A program made the position numbers and the translations under genes. A stretch of 34,884 nt of DNA, taken from a virus. The first letter of the stretch is position 1, and each line of letters starts with the position of its first letter. The notes beneath the pieces are model-generated. The model saw only the letters and a list, made by a program, of their open reading frames with translations, made no database searches and had not been told where the DNA came from. Below are positions 1 through 5,524 of the stretch, one piece after another. The stretch covers positions 1-34,884 of IMG/VR virus record IMGVR_UViG_3300032236_000163; one strand, written 5' to 3'.

Positions 1-88
1 CCTTTCTTAATAAAAAATTCAAAAAGTTATCAATATTCCAGCCAATGACAAATCCAATAAAAACATAAAACCAATCTAAATATGTCAT
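1..88 (-). CDS. Small membrane protein, 3' end cut by the window edge
   Basis: This is the 5' part of a 33-residue reading frame whose complete copy lies at 34748-34849 across the circle junction. It starts with ATG at 88-86 and shares an ATGA overlap with the stop of the gene at 85-336. The visible part encodes one hydrophobic stretch rich in F, I, V and W, so a single-pass membrane peptide is likely. Function unknown. Confidence 0.6.
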   Translation of the reverse strand, partial: MTYLDWFYVFIGFVIGWNIDNFLNFLLRK

Positions 89-123
89 TTTTCTTGTGCC
101 TTTCTTAGTATTGCTCTAGCAAA
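1..123. repeat. Terminal direct repeat, left copy
   Basis: The first 123 bases are identical to the last 123 bases (34762-34884). This means the contig closes into a circle of about 34,761 bp, or that the molecule has a short direct terminal repeat. P22-like phages package by headful and have circularly permuted ends, so an assembly overlap on a circular map is the simpler reading. The repeat falls inside coding sequence and holds no obvious packaging signal. Confidence 0.95.
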
Positions 124-336
124 TTCAATAATTGTTCTATCTGTATCAAGCACAATGCAATTTTCATCCCAAACTTCAATTATTTCCTCGTCTGTTAGTG
201 TCTTTGTTGGATGGGTGTAGAGTGGAATCCAGTTTTTATCTTTAGGATATAAAGAATCGTTATACATAAAATCTTTTTCAGATTGCTTGTATTCCAATCC
301 TGTCGGACACATAAACGCTACTGGTTTATTGTTCAT
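85..336 (-). CDS. Conserved phage protein with N-terminal KPVAFM and LYTHP motifs
   Basis: An 83-residue soluble protein. It starts MNNKPVAFM, has WIPLYTHPTKTLTDEEI in the middle, and ends in a basic helix finishing RKAQEK. Small phage proteins with this PVAxM...PLYTHP...LTDEEI layout are common, but none has a function I can name. I chose the ATG at 336-334 over the one six bases upstream: GGAG lies seven bases before it, and it forms an ATGA overlap with the stop of the preceding gene. It also overlaps the next small membrane gene by ATGA at 88-85, so it is part of a translationally coupled chain. A partial second copy of the 3' end appears at 34846-34884 because of the terminal repeat. Confidence 0.75.
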   Translation of the reverse strand: MNNKPVAFMCPTGLEYKQSEKDFMYNDSLYPKDKNWIPLYTHPTKTLTDEEIIEVWDENCIVLDTDRTIIEFARAILRKAQEK

Positions 337-518
337 TTCCATTCTCCATATTGATCAGCTCTATTGCCTTTAGTCCATTGCTCTTCAAAATCTCTTATTA
401 ACTTCCAATCAAACTTATGCTTATGCATCAACTCTCTAAACTGCCTTAATCCCAAAGTCCTCCTCCAGTAAATAAGCTGCCTAACAGCGCAGCGATGACG
501 ATGAAGCTCTTCATCCAC
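333..518 (-). CDS. Small HRHxCxVR protein (DUF7696-like)
   Basis: A 61-residue, basic, Trp- and His-rich protein. The segment ELHRHRCAVRQ near its N-terminus followed by an FEEQW segment resembles a family of tiny phage proteins with a HRHxCEVR motif (DUF7696-like). That match is from memory and tentative. I chose GTG at 518-516 as start: AAAGGAG sits six bases upstream, a strong ribosome site, and the family tends to begin just before this motif. An in-frame TTG at 542 is possible. The gene overlaps the end of the glycosyltransferase-like gene by 8 bases and the next gene by ATGA. Confidence 0.6.
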   Translation of the reverse strand: MDEELHRHRCAVRQLIYWRRTLGLRQFRELMHKHKFDWKLIRDFEEQWTKGNRADQYGEWK

Positions 519-1530
519 CCAAAGCTCCTTTGATTGTTTCAATAACTTCTCTCTTTTCTTTCAAAATGATTGGTACGTTTGACTGCTGAACTGATAGCAG
601 CTCCAAATACAAAATATTGTTTTCTTGCAAAGTCTTATATAAGAGTTGCAGCTCGTCAGCATTTTTAACAATTTGCATAGGATGAATGTTGTAACCACTA
701 CGGTCTATAGTCTTTTGACAGCGATAGTCATAGACCTGAAGCGTATTGTTCATAACGCATTCATAAAAACGATTTGCCATAAAAGCATAGTTTTCATGAG
801 TCCATTCATCTTCAAAATAAATCGATAATTTAAAGTCTTTGAGGCGCATACCTATTGGTTCAAACATATCAACCTTAGACTCATCCCAAATCAGTTTTTC
901 AATGAATTTAGCTTCAATACCAGCTTCTTGATATTTCAAGTGATTTCTACGGTTTGAGCTGAGTCGATAACCAGCTCCGTTGTAGTCTTTCATATCTTTG
1001 ATGCGATGCTTACGGAAAGTACCGTAGTAAAGGATCTCATCACGATTCCAATGGTCTTGAGTATCTTTAAACGTCTGCTCATCAAAAATAAGCGTATTTA
1101 GGTTGACGGTATGCCATTCGTCAATCCAATCATTCATGGTCTTTTCAGCAATATTCCTGCGTAAAATCCAGCCTCTGTAACCTTCTCTTGGATTATTGCA
1201 AATCATGTGATGCTGTTTTTGATACTTTTCGATCCATTTACGCAGCAAGATATTGCCTTCTACATCATGATCATTCATAAGCCAAAAAACTTTTGCATCA
1301 GGATTTTTATCAAGAATTTCCATGTAAGCGTTGTATTTCATGTACGGAGAGGCATACACGCAAATAATCGCATCGTAGGAGTTGTTGATTACGCTTGGAA
1401 TATGCTCCATATGGCTAATCAAGTCGCAGCCTAATTCATCACGCAAAATGACTGCATTTTTGACATGAACCATAGTGAAGTTGGATTTGATCTCACGCTT
1501 TTCGCAACTCTCGATAATCAAGGTCTTCAA
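511..1530 (-). CDS. Putative GT-B type glycosyltransferase
   Basis: About 339 residues. The N-terminal half looks like an alpha/beta fold: KTLIIESCE start, YDAIICVYASPYMKYN at about 52-67, AKVFWLMNDHD at about 79-89. The C-terminal half has YYGTFRKHRIKD at about 168-179, then LSIYFEDEWTHENYAFMANRF at about 235-255. An acidic motif followed by ANRFYE and a hydrophobic strand is what GT-B glycosyltransferases of phages and bacteria show at the sugar-nucleotide site. Substrate unknown: phage DNA base, virion protein or host surface glycan are all possible. The start is probably TTG at 1530, since GAGGA lies nine bases before it and the start overlaps the stop of the 53-residue gene upstream; the first in-frame ATG is 19 codons later. 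Family call is by motif only. Confidence 0.5.
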   Translation of the reverse strand: MKTLIIESCEKREIKSNFTMVHVKNAVILRDELGCDLISHMEHIPSVINNSYDAIICVYASPYMKYNAYMEILDKNPDAKVFWLMNDHDVEGNILLRKWIEKYQKQHHMICNNPREGYRGWILRRNIAEKTMNDWIDEWHTVNLNTLIFDEQTFKDTQDHWNRDEILYYGTFRKHRIKDMKDYNGAGYRLSSNRRNHLKYQEAGIEAKFIEKLIWDESKVDMFEPIGMRLKDFKLSIYFEDEWTHENYAFMANRFYECVMNNTLQVYDYRCQKTIDRSGYNIHPMQIVKNADELQLLYKTLQENNILYLELLSVQQSNVPIILKEKREVIETIKGALGG

Positions 1531-1688
1531 AATGGAGCATCCTCGAAAACGATCTTAGGCTTTTGTACCTTGACTTTGACATAGCTCCAGCCATTTCTAA
1601 TGGAGCATATTTCCTTGGCTTCATGCAAAGAACGAGTTTTACGCATCAATTCGCCCATTTCGTCATAAATGTAGTATCTGAAAAACAT
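1527..1688 (-). CDS. Small conserved-looking protein, 53 residues
   Basis: A short frame beginning MFFRYYIYDEMGELMRKTRS and ending EDAPF. It has a beta-strand-like start, a charged helix with ARK-type residues, and a basic KVKVQKPK strand, which suggests a compact soluble fold. The start ATG (1688-1686) overlaps the TAA stop of the replication gene as TAATG, and its TGA stop overlaps the TTG start of the glycosyltransferase-like gene. This perfect coupling is the main reason to accept it. Similar small proteins lie beside replication genes in other phages, but I cannot name a function. Confidence 0.65.
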   Translation of the reverse strand: MFFRYYIYDEMGELMRKTRSLHEAKEICSIRNGWSYVKVKVQKPKIVFEDAPF

Positions 1689-2419
1689 TAGGCAGCCTTC
1701 CTTTTTTCTCTTTGAGCAACAATGTAATTTCTCATCTCGTAGTACGAATTAAACCTAGATTTGGCTGGATCTCCGCATTCAGCTCGATAAGCAGCTTCGA
1801 TCTGAGCATCAGTTCCTAAAGGCAATTCTTTTGATTTCTCTTCAGCTTCTTTAATCCATTCCGCTTTAAAGCCTCTCCAGCCTCTTTCACAGCAAAGTGT
1901 CATGACAGCTTCTAGAGTCATATTTGCCTTCTCAGCTTCTCGTTTAAGACCTTTAAGAGCTGTTTCTGTAATAGGTGCTTTATGCTTTTCACGCAACTTC
2001 TTAAAATCTTTAAAAACAGAATCACTAACGCCTTCAGGCGTAATTATTTGGTTCTTGGTTCTTGGTTCTTGGTTCTTGGTTGGTTGAACGGTAGTTGAAC
2101 GCTTGTTGAACCGAGCTTCAGCAGATGCCTTTCCTGCTTTACTGGCTTGGTCTAGACGGTTGTGATACTTCGCAATTTCTTCGTCAACTCGCTTGTTATG
2201 CCACGTTCCATCCTCTTCTAAAACAAAGAATTCCATCAAAATATTTTCTACAACTTCAGGAGTTGAACGGATTCGTCTTGCTACAGTTGAACAGTCGTTG
2301 AACGGTTGTTCATTCATGTAATACAAGTCGATCATCCTTCTATAAGCCAAATCTTCAGCATCAGATAAATGCGCTGTATGACTGACGTAATCTCCAATAT
2401 GGAATGGATAAAAGTTCAC
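1688..2419 (-). CDS. DUF1376 replication initiator (lambda O-like role)
   Basis: 243 residues, start GTG at 2419 with AAGGA seven bases upstream. The first 90 residues fit DUF1376 (YdaU-type): NFYPFHIGDYVSHTAHLSDA, then AYRRMIDLYY and a winged-helix-like region ending in VDEEIAKYHNR. A linker with a short NQEPRTKNQ repeat follows. The C-terminal part (TALKGLKREAEKA...CCERGWRGFKAEWI) is the usual tail of phage replication proteins that sit where lambda O sits. It probably binds the origin and recruits host replication proteins. No helicase loader gene follows it, unlike lambda P. The gene itself carries the iteron-like array described separately, as lambda O carries ori. It is second in the leftward operon after the Cro-like gene. 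Confidence 0.8.
   Translation of the reverse strand: MNFYPFHIGDYVSHTAHLSDAEDLAYRRMIDLYYMNEQPFNDCSTVARRIRSTPEVVENILMEFFVLEEDGTWHNKRVDEEIAKYHNRLDQASKAGKASAEARFNKRSTTVQPTKNQEPRTKNQIITPEGVSDSVFKDFKKLREKHKAPITETALKGLKREAEKANMTLEAVMTLCCERGWRGFKAEWIKEAEEKSKELPLGTDAQIEAAYRAECGDPAKSRFNSYYEMRNYIVAQREKRKAA
2051..2078. repeat. Tandem 7-bp repeat GTTCTTG x4
   Basis: Four perfect head-to-tail copies of GTTCTTG inside the linker-coding part of the replication gene, followed directly by GTTGGTTG and the iteron-like GTTGAAC cluster. Seven is not a multiple of three, so on the coding strand the repeat gives a seven-residue period (NQEPRTK). It may be simple slippage in a flexible linker or part of the origin structure. 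Confidence 0.9.
2083..2303. other. Putative replication origin: six GTTGAAC iterons in two clusters
   Basis: The 7-mer GTTGAAC begins at 2083, 2094, 2105, 2262, 2286 and 2297, all in the same orientation. Within the clusters the step is exactly 11 bp (one helical turn); 2262 to 2286 is 24 bp. A working consensus is GTTGAACGGTT. The copies are read in all three frames of the initiator gene, so protein coding does not explain their conservation. Iterons inside the initiator gene are the known arrangement of lambda ori in gene O; that this is the origin here is inference. Confidence 0.6.
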
Positions 2420-2421
2420 TT

Positions 2422-2619
2422 TTAGTCCTTTTTAAATAGGTCAGGTCTGAGCATTTCACGATTTAAACGGTACTCTGACAGCTCCTCTATATCCTTAATC
2501 CATTTGAACGGAATGTTACTTTTATGCCATTGGTAGACGGTATTTGCTGGTATTCCGAGCTTAGTAGCTAGAGATTCCAGCGTTCTAAACTCGATTTTCA
2601 GTAGATCCATTGGGTTCAT
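2422..2619 (-). CDS. Cro/YdaS-like helix-turn-helix regulator
   Basis: 65 residues. Helix-turn-helix at about residues 14-35: LESLATKLGIPANTVYQWHK. It is followed by IPFKWIKDIEELSEYRLNRE and the C-terminal motif LRPDLF, typical of the YdaS/Cro-type small repressors of lambdoid prophages. The start ATG has AAGGAAG five to six bases upstream. It is the first leftward gene after the divergent control region, the position of cro in a lambda-type switch, and probably binds the dyads between 2660 and 2740 to tune the facing promoters. No partner CI-type repressor is visible in the window, so it may act alone as an early-gene down-regulator. Toxin-antitoxin function (as for YdaS) is an alternative, but no YdaT-like partner is seen. 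Confidence 0.75.
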   Translation of the reverse strand: MNPMDLLKIEFRTLESLATKLGIPANTVYQWHKSNIPFKWIKDIEELSEYRLNREMLRPDLFKKD

Positions 2620-2647
2620 ATACTTCCTTTTCTGTTAAACTTCCTGA

Positions 2648-2677
2648 ACTATACACGATGTGAAAACATTTGTGCAA
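2648..2677 (-). promoter_or_regulatory. Leftward early promoter (PL)
   Basis: On the minus strand: -35 TTGCAC (2677-2672), 18-bp spacer, -10 TATAGT (2653-2648). The start site would be near 2641, about 20 bases before the Cro-like start codon. The -10 neighbourhood TCGTGTATAGT is identical to the facing rightward promoter. Confidence 0.65.
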
Positions 2678-2679
2678 AT
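2668..2679. promoter_or_regulatory. Candidate operator ATTTGTGCAAAT
   Basis: A 12-bp dyad (ATTTG-TG-CAAAT) covers the -35 of the leftward promoter. A related dyad TTTGCAAA lies at 2713-2720 just upstream of the rightward promoter core. Such paired dyads between divergent promoters are where a Cro-type protein would bind. Binding is inferred. Confidence 0.4.
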
Positions 2680-2712
2680 AATGCAAAAAAGCAACAAATT
2701 GTAGAAAATATG

Positions 2713-2738
2713 TTTGCAAAGTAAAAATCGTGTATAGT
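2713..2738 (+). promoter_or_regulatory. Rightward early promoter 1 (PR1)
   Basis: -10 TATAGT at 2733-2738. There is no good -35 at 17 bp; TTGCAA at 2714-2719 is only 13 bp away, so the promoter may be weak or need an activator. It is recognised mainly because GTAAAAATCGTGTATAGTGT recurs almost unchanged before the gene at 3378, and its core recurs on the opposite strand at the leftward promoter. Confidence 0.55.
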
Positions 2739-2788
2739 GTTACTTATCGCAGCACCTTTTATTAACCAAGTGAAGATAGGAAATTAAG

Positions 2789-3265
2789 ATGAAAACAAAA
2801 TTAACAGTTAAATTTAACGGTCAAGAATTTACACGCACTACAGCTCGTAAATACACACACGTTGTTTTAGTCAAAAGATGTGCTGAATATGCTTTGCAAC
2901 GTGCTAACTTAGAAATAGACACCAATGCTCAATATATGGTTGATCATGCACAAGGCAAAGCTGAAGTGTATTCTTGGGAAAAATCTGAAGACATCGCTAA
3001 AGATGTTGCAAAAGGTCAAGCAATCTTAGCTATTGGAATGGAAGCTCACCAAGCTCAATATCGTGCTGCTCAAGTTGCTAAAGTTAAAACAGCAATTGAA
3101 GCTGGTGAATATGAGCAATATTCAGTTGAAGGCTGGAGTGGCAGCTTGGCTTTAGCTCAAAAAGTTGCCTCTGCTGCAAAAAACTATTGCCTCAAACATC
3201 GTAAACATAAATCAGCTTTAGATACAGTTCGTTTTTATGCTGATGTTCAAATCGTAGAAATTTAA
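2789..3265 (+). CDS. Unknown early protein, 158 residues
   Basis: First gene of the rightward early operon, about 50 bases after promoter PR1, with AGGA eight bases before the ATG. It is alanine- and lysine-rich and mostly helical. Residues 1-20 look like two beta strands (KLTVKFNGQEFTRTTARKY); the rest is helix (for example IAKDVAKGQAILAIGMEAHQ) with a closing strand FYADVQIVEI. I see no known domain, membrane segment or catalytic motif. First-position early genes often encode host-takeover or anti-defence proteins, but nothing in the sequence proves that here. It is bounded downstream by a hairpin and a second promoter, so it is a separate transcription unit. Confidence 0.75.
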   Translation: MKTKLTVKFNGQEFTRTTARKYTHVVLVKRCAEYALQRANLEIDTNAQYMVDHAQGKAEVYSWEKSEDIAKDVAKGQAILAIGMEAHQAQYRAAQVAKVKTAIEAGEYEQYSVEGWSGSLALAQKVASAAKNYCLKHRKHKSALDTVRFYADVQIVEI

Positions 3266-3273
3266 TAAAAAAC

Positions 3274-3305
3274 GAGGCTTTGTTGCGTAAAAACATCAAA
3301 GCCTC
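3274..3305. terminator. Hairpin after the first early gene
   Basis: GAGGCTTTG (3274-3282) pairs with CAAAGCCTC (3297-3305), a 9-bp perfect stem eight bases past the stop codon. In the + direction no T-run follows; on the minus strand it is followed by a T-rich run (the complement of AATAAAAAACG at 3264-3273). It may end rightward transcription weakly, protect the 3' end of the message, or stop antisense transcription. Confidence 0.5.
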
Positions 3306-3311
3306 AAATAC

Positions 3312-3340
3312 TTGTGTAAATTTGTGAAAATCTGTATAGT
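3312..3340 (+). promoter_or_regulatory. Rightward early promoter 2 (PR2)
   Basis: -35 TTGTGT (3312-3317), 17-bp spacer, -10 TATAGT (3335-3340). The segment from GTGAAAATC through TATAGTGTTACTTA, and the leader up to GGAAATTTAGATGAAAAC, closely copy the promoter and leader of the first early gene. It drives the small-protein and recombination operon. Confidence 0.7.
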
Positions 3341-3377
3341 GTTACTTAGCAGTTCAATTAATCGAAAGGAAATTTAG

Positions 3378-3554
3378 ATGAAAACTTGTACCGAACTTGG
3401 TTTAACTTTTGACTATGCATTAGTTGAAAAATTCGCAACTCTTTTGCAACAAGGTTATCGCAAAGAAGCAGTTGTTGAAAAAATGGCTCTCCCACAAAAT
3501 TTGTTTGATGCAGTTGTTCAGGCTTATTTTGCTGAAGATGGCGCTGGACTTTAA
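3378..3554 (+). CDS. Small early protein, 58 residues
   Basis: Begins MKTCTELGLTFDYALVEKF and ends YFAEDGAGL. It is helical and mildly acidic; LLQQGYRKEAVVEKMALPQN could be a helix-turn-helix-like pair, but the match is weak. The start follows AAGGAAATTTAG, nearly identical to the ribosome site of the gene at 2789. First gene after promoter PR2. Function unknown. Confidence 0.7.
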   Translation: MKTCTELGLTFDYALVEKFATLLQQGYRKEAVVEKMALPQNLFDAVVQAYFAEDGAGL

Positions 3555-3563
3555 GGAAAAATC

Positions 3564-3644
3564 ATGAAAAAAATTATTGATTGGGTAGGCGTAATTCTTT
3601 TGGGTATTTTGTTTGCAGCTATGTTTGTTTACGGAGGATTTTAA
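3564..3644 (+). CDS. Tiny membrane protein, 26 residues
   Basis: MKKIID is followed by a hydrophobic segment (WVGVILLGILFAAMFVY), so the peptide is essentially one membrane helix with a basic cytoplasmic start. AAGGAAAA lies just before the ATG. Its 3' end contains the GGAGG ribosome site of the next gene. Similar single-helix peptides recur in this phage (7448, 4755, 34748). Function unknown. Confidence 0.55.
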   Translation: MKKIIDWVGVILLGILFAAMFVYGGF

Positions 3645-3646
3645 TC

Positions 3647-3940
3647 ATGGGTATGTCAAGACACGATGCTTACTACGAGTCTGAAGACTACGATGATCGT
3701 TCAGATGAAATTGAGGCACGAGCTTGGGATATGCTCAAAGTTGGTGGTAAGTTTGATTACCGTACTACTTCAGCTATTGCAGAAATGCTTTCCGAGCTTG
3801 GCGTAGACGAGGACAAAGCGATTCAAGACGTTATCGATACAGGAAATTATGAGGCTCTAGGTCGCAAACTAATTTCTATGGCTTGTGATTACATGGAACG
3901 ATTTGCTTTAGATGTAGCTGAATTTGAAATTAACGATTAA
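3647..3940 (+). CDS. Unknown acidic early protein, 97 residues
   Basis: Begins MGMSRHDAYYESEDYDDRSD and is strongly acidic at both ends. The start ATG at 3647 has GGAGG about nine bases upstream; longer in-frame starts would run through the upstream gene. The centre (RTTSAIAEMLSELGVDEDKA) is helical. It lies in the run of small genes before the recombination genes, with short gaps and good ribosome sites. Acidic small early proteins can mimic DNA or bind host proteins, but I see no diagnostic motif. Confidence 0.65.
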   Translation: MGMSRHDAYYESEDYDDRSDEIEARAWDMLKVGGKFDYRTTSAIAEMLSELGVDEDKAIQDVIDTGNYEALGRKLISMACDYMERFALDVAEFEIND

Positions 3941-3950
3941 GGAGTAAGTG

Positions 3951-4160
3951 ATGGAAAAAGAATATAACCGTTCAGAAGTAGCTTGTTATGAGATTTACGA
4001 CCAATTAGACGAAATGTTTAGTTCTTTAGTTATTCTCAAGAGCTTTTTAGACTCTGAAAGCTACAGCAAATATCACGCTAAACATATGATTGATTGTTTA
4101 GTTCGTAGCATGATCAATGCTCAGACAGACATGATGCAGCAAGCCAATTTAGATTTTTAA
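3951..4160 (+). CDS. Unknown small protein, 69 residues
   Basis: Begins MEKEYNRSEVACYEIYDQLD and is mostly helical, with Met-rich MINAQTDMMQQ near the end. GGAG lies six bases before the ATG at 3951; an in-frame GTG directly upstream is less likely. It sits between two genes of the early operon with the same ribosome-site layout (GGAG...GTGATG) as the gene after it. No function recognised. Confidence 0.65.
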   Translation: MEKEYNRSEVACYEIYDQLDEMFSSLVILKSFLDSESYSKYHAKHMIDCLVRSMINAQTDMMQQANLDF

Positions 4161-4170
4161 GGAGAAAGTG

Positions 4171-4722
4171 ATGAGTAAATTTTTAGAACTACGCAAAATC
4201 AACGTAAACGAGCACACAGACCGCAAAGGTAAATTTACATACCTAAGTTGGGCTTGGGCAGTAGATCAGCTCCTACAGCTCGATCCTAGCGCTACATGGG
4301 ATTATAAAGATCCTGTCTATTTCGCTGAAACGCTAATGGTCTTTTGTTCCGTTACCGCTTTTGGTAAAACAATGACAGCGCAGCTTCCTGTTTTGAACCA
4401 CCAAAACAAAGCTATTCAAAATCCTAACGCAATGGATGTAAATACAGCTATGCAGCGTTGTTTAGCTAAAGCTATTGCGCTTCATGGAATTGGTCTGTAT
4501 ATCTATGCTGGAGAAGACGTTCCTGATGAAGATCCAGTAGACCTAACAGATCAAGCAGATATTTGGATTAAAGCAATCAACACAGCGAAAGACATCGATG
4601 AACTCAAAGTCATATACGGTAACGCCTATCACCAGCTCTCAAAAGACAAATCCGCAGTCGCTAAGATTTCCGCAGCCAAAGATGCCAAAAAGTCAGAATT
4701 GGCAACTCAAAGCGATGTTTGA
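4171..4722 (+). CDS. DUF1071 single-strand annealing protein (Sak-type)
   Basis: 183 residues. Residues about 24-140 match DUF1071: YLSWAWAVDQLLQLDPSA, PVYFAETLMVFCSVTAFGKT, LPVLNHQNKAI, then NTAMQRCLAKAIALHGIGLY followed by IYAGEDVP. This family belongs with the Rad52/Sak-like annealases that pair single strands during phage recombination. The C-terminal 45 residues are a Lys/Ala-rich tail. It stands next to a lambda-type exonuclease and an SSB-like protein, the normal set for exonuclease-annealase recombination. Start chosen at ATG 4171, with GGAG seven bases upstream. Confidence 0.85.
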   Translation: MSKFLELRKINVNEHTDRKGKFTYLSWAWAVDQLLQLDPSATWDYKDPVYFAETLMVFCSVTAFGKTMTAQLPVLNHQNKAIQNPNAMDVNTAMQRCLAKAIALHGIGLYIYAGEDVPDEDPVDLTDQADIWIKAINTAKDIDELKVIYGNAYHQLSKDKSAVAKISAAKDAKKSELATQSDV

Positions 4723-4754
4723 TGAAATCTTAAGAAAAGAAAAGGAAGCTCGTA

Positions 4755-4847
4755 ATGTTTAATTTATTAATAACTATTTTGGCAATTACTGGAGCTGTAT
4801 GTTGGATTTTTATGCTTGTCGTACTTTTTTATATTTGGACTGAATAA
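4755..4847 (+). CDS. Tiny membrane protein between annealase and exonuclease, 30 residues
   Basis: Begins MFNLLITILAITGAVCW and is almost entirely hydrophobic, so one membrane helix. AGGA lies eight bases before the ATG, and its TAA stop overlaps the ATG of the exonuclease gene as TAATG. The tidy coupling argues that it is translated. A membrane peptide inside a recombination operon is odd; it may serve only to couple translation. Confidence 0.55.
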   Translation: MFNLLITILAITGAVCWIFMLVVLFYIWTE

Positions 4848-5524
4848 TGACTACATTTACAACTGAAGATCGATTGGCAGCTTATGAACCTATTCCGTTT
4901 GCTGGAATGGTTGCAACTGTGCAACAAGGAACGGAAGAATGGCATGAACTGCGTAGAGGAAAGGTGACAGCTTCTAGAGTTGCTGACATACTTGCAAAGA
5001 CAAAATCAGGCGCTTCAGCTAGTCGAGGAAACTATCTGATTGAGCTTGCTTTGCAACGAGTTACAAAAGCCATAGAAGAATCTTACACCAATGAAGCAAT
5101 GCGACATGGAATCGAAACTGAACCACAAGCACGAGTTGCTTATGAAGTTGCTTCAGGCAATTTTGTCGATCAAGTCGCATTTATTGATCATCCTTCTATT
5201 TCTTGGTTTGGCTGCTCTCCTGATGGACTTGTTGGTAGTGACGGTCTTATCGAGATTAAATGTCCAAACTCTGCTACGCATTGGAGCTATGTAAAAGATG
5301 GAAAACCGCCTCAAAAATATATTATTCAGATGCAAGCTCAGATGGCAGTTACTGGTGCTAAATGGTGTGATTTTGTTAGCTTTGATCCAAGAATGCCTGA
5401 AAGAAGCAAATTATTAATAATTAATGTTCCTAGAGATCCTGAGTTTATTCTTTATATGGAAGCAGAAATTAGGCAGTTTTTAAATGAAGTAGAAGCAGAA
5501 GTTAAATTAATGGAGAGTAAATAA
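4847..5524 (+). CDS. YqaJ-type (lambda exonuclease-like) recombination nuclease
   Basis: 225 residues. EWHELRRGKVTASRVADIL at about 27-45 is the N-terminal YqaJ signature. The PD-(D/E)XK core follows: MRHGIETEPQARVAYE, then FGCSPDGLVG with the catalytic Asp, LIEIKCP with the Glu and Lys, and YIIQMQAQMAVTGAKWCDFV. It degrades one strand of linear duplex ends to give the 3' tails used by the annealing protein upstream. The start overlaps the preceding small gene, and the stop overlaps the SSB-like gene as TAATG. Length is normal for the family. Confidence 0.9.
   Translation: MTTFTTEDRLAAYEPIPFAGMVATVQQGTEEWHELRRGKVTASRVADILAKTKSGASASRGNYLIELALQRVTKAIEESYTNEAMRHGIETEPQARVAYEVASGNFVDQVAFIDHPSISWFGCSPDGLVGSDGLIEIKCPNSATHWSYVKDGKPPQKYIIQMQAQMAVTGAKWCDFVSFDPRMPERSKLLIINVPRDPEFILYMEAEIRQFLNEVEAEVKLMESK

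Noticed and set aside
2051-2111. CRISPR-like repeat array
   Set aside because: Units are 7 and 11 bp without spacers of regular unique sequence; this is tandem/iteron structure.
4715-4762. 15-codon frame between annealase and the tiny membrane gene
   Set aside because: It overlaps the annealase stop but is too short and lacks a clear ribosome site; the 30-residue frame at 4755 explains the spacing better.
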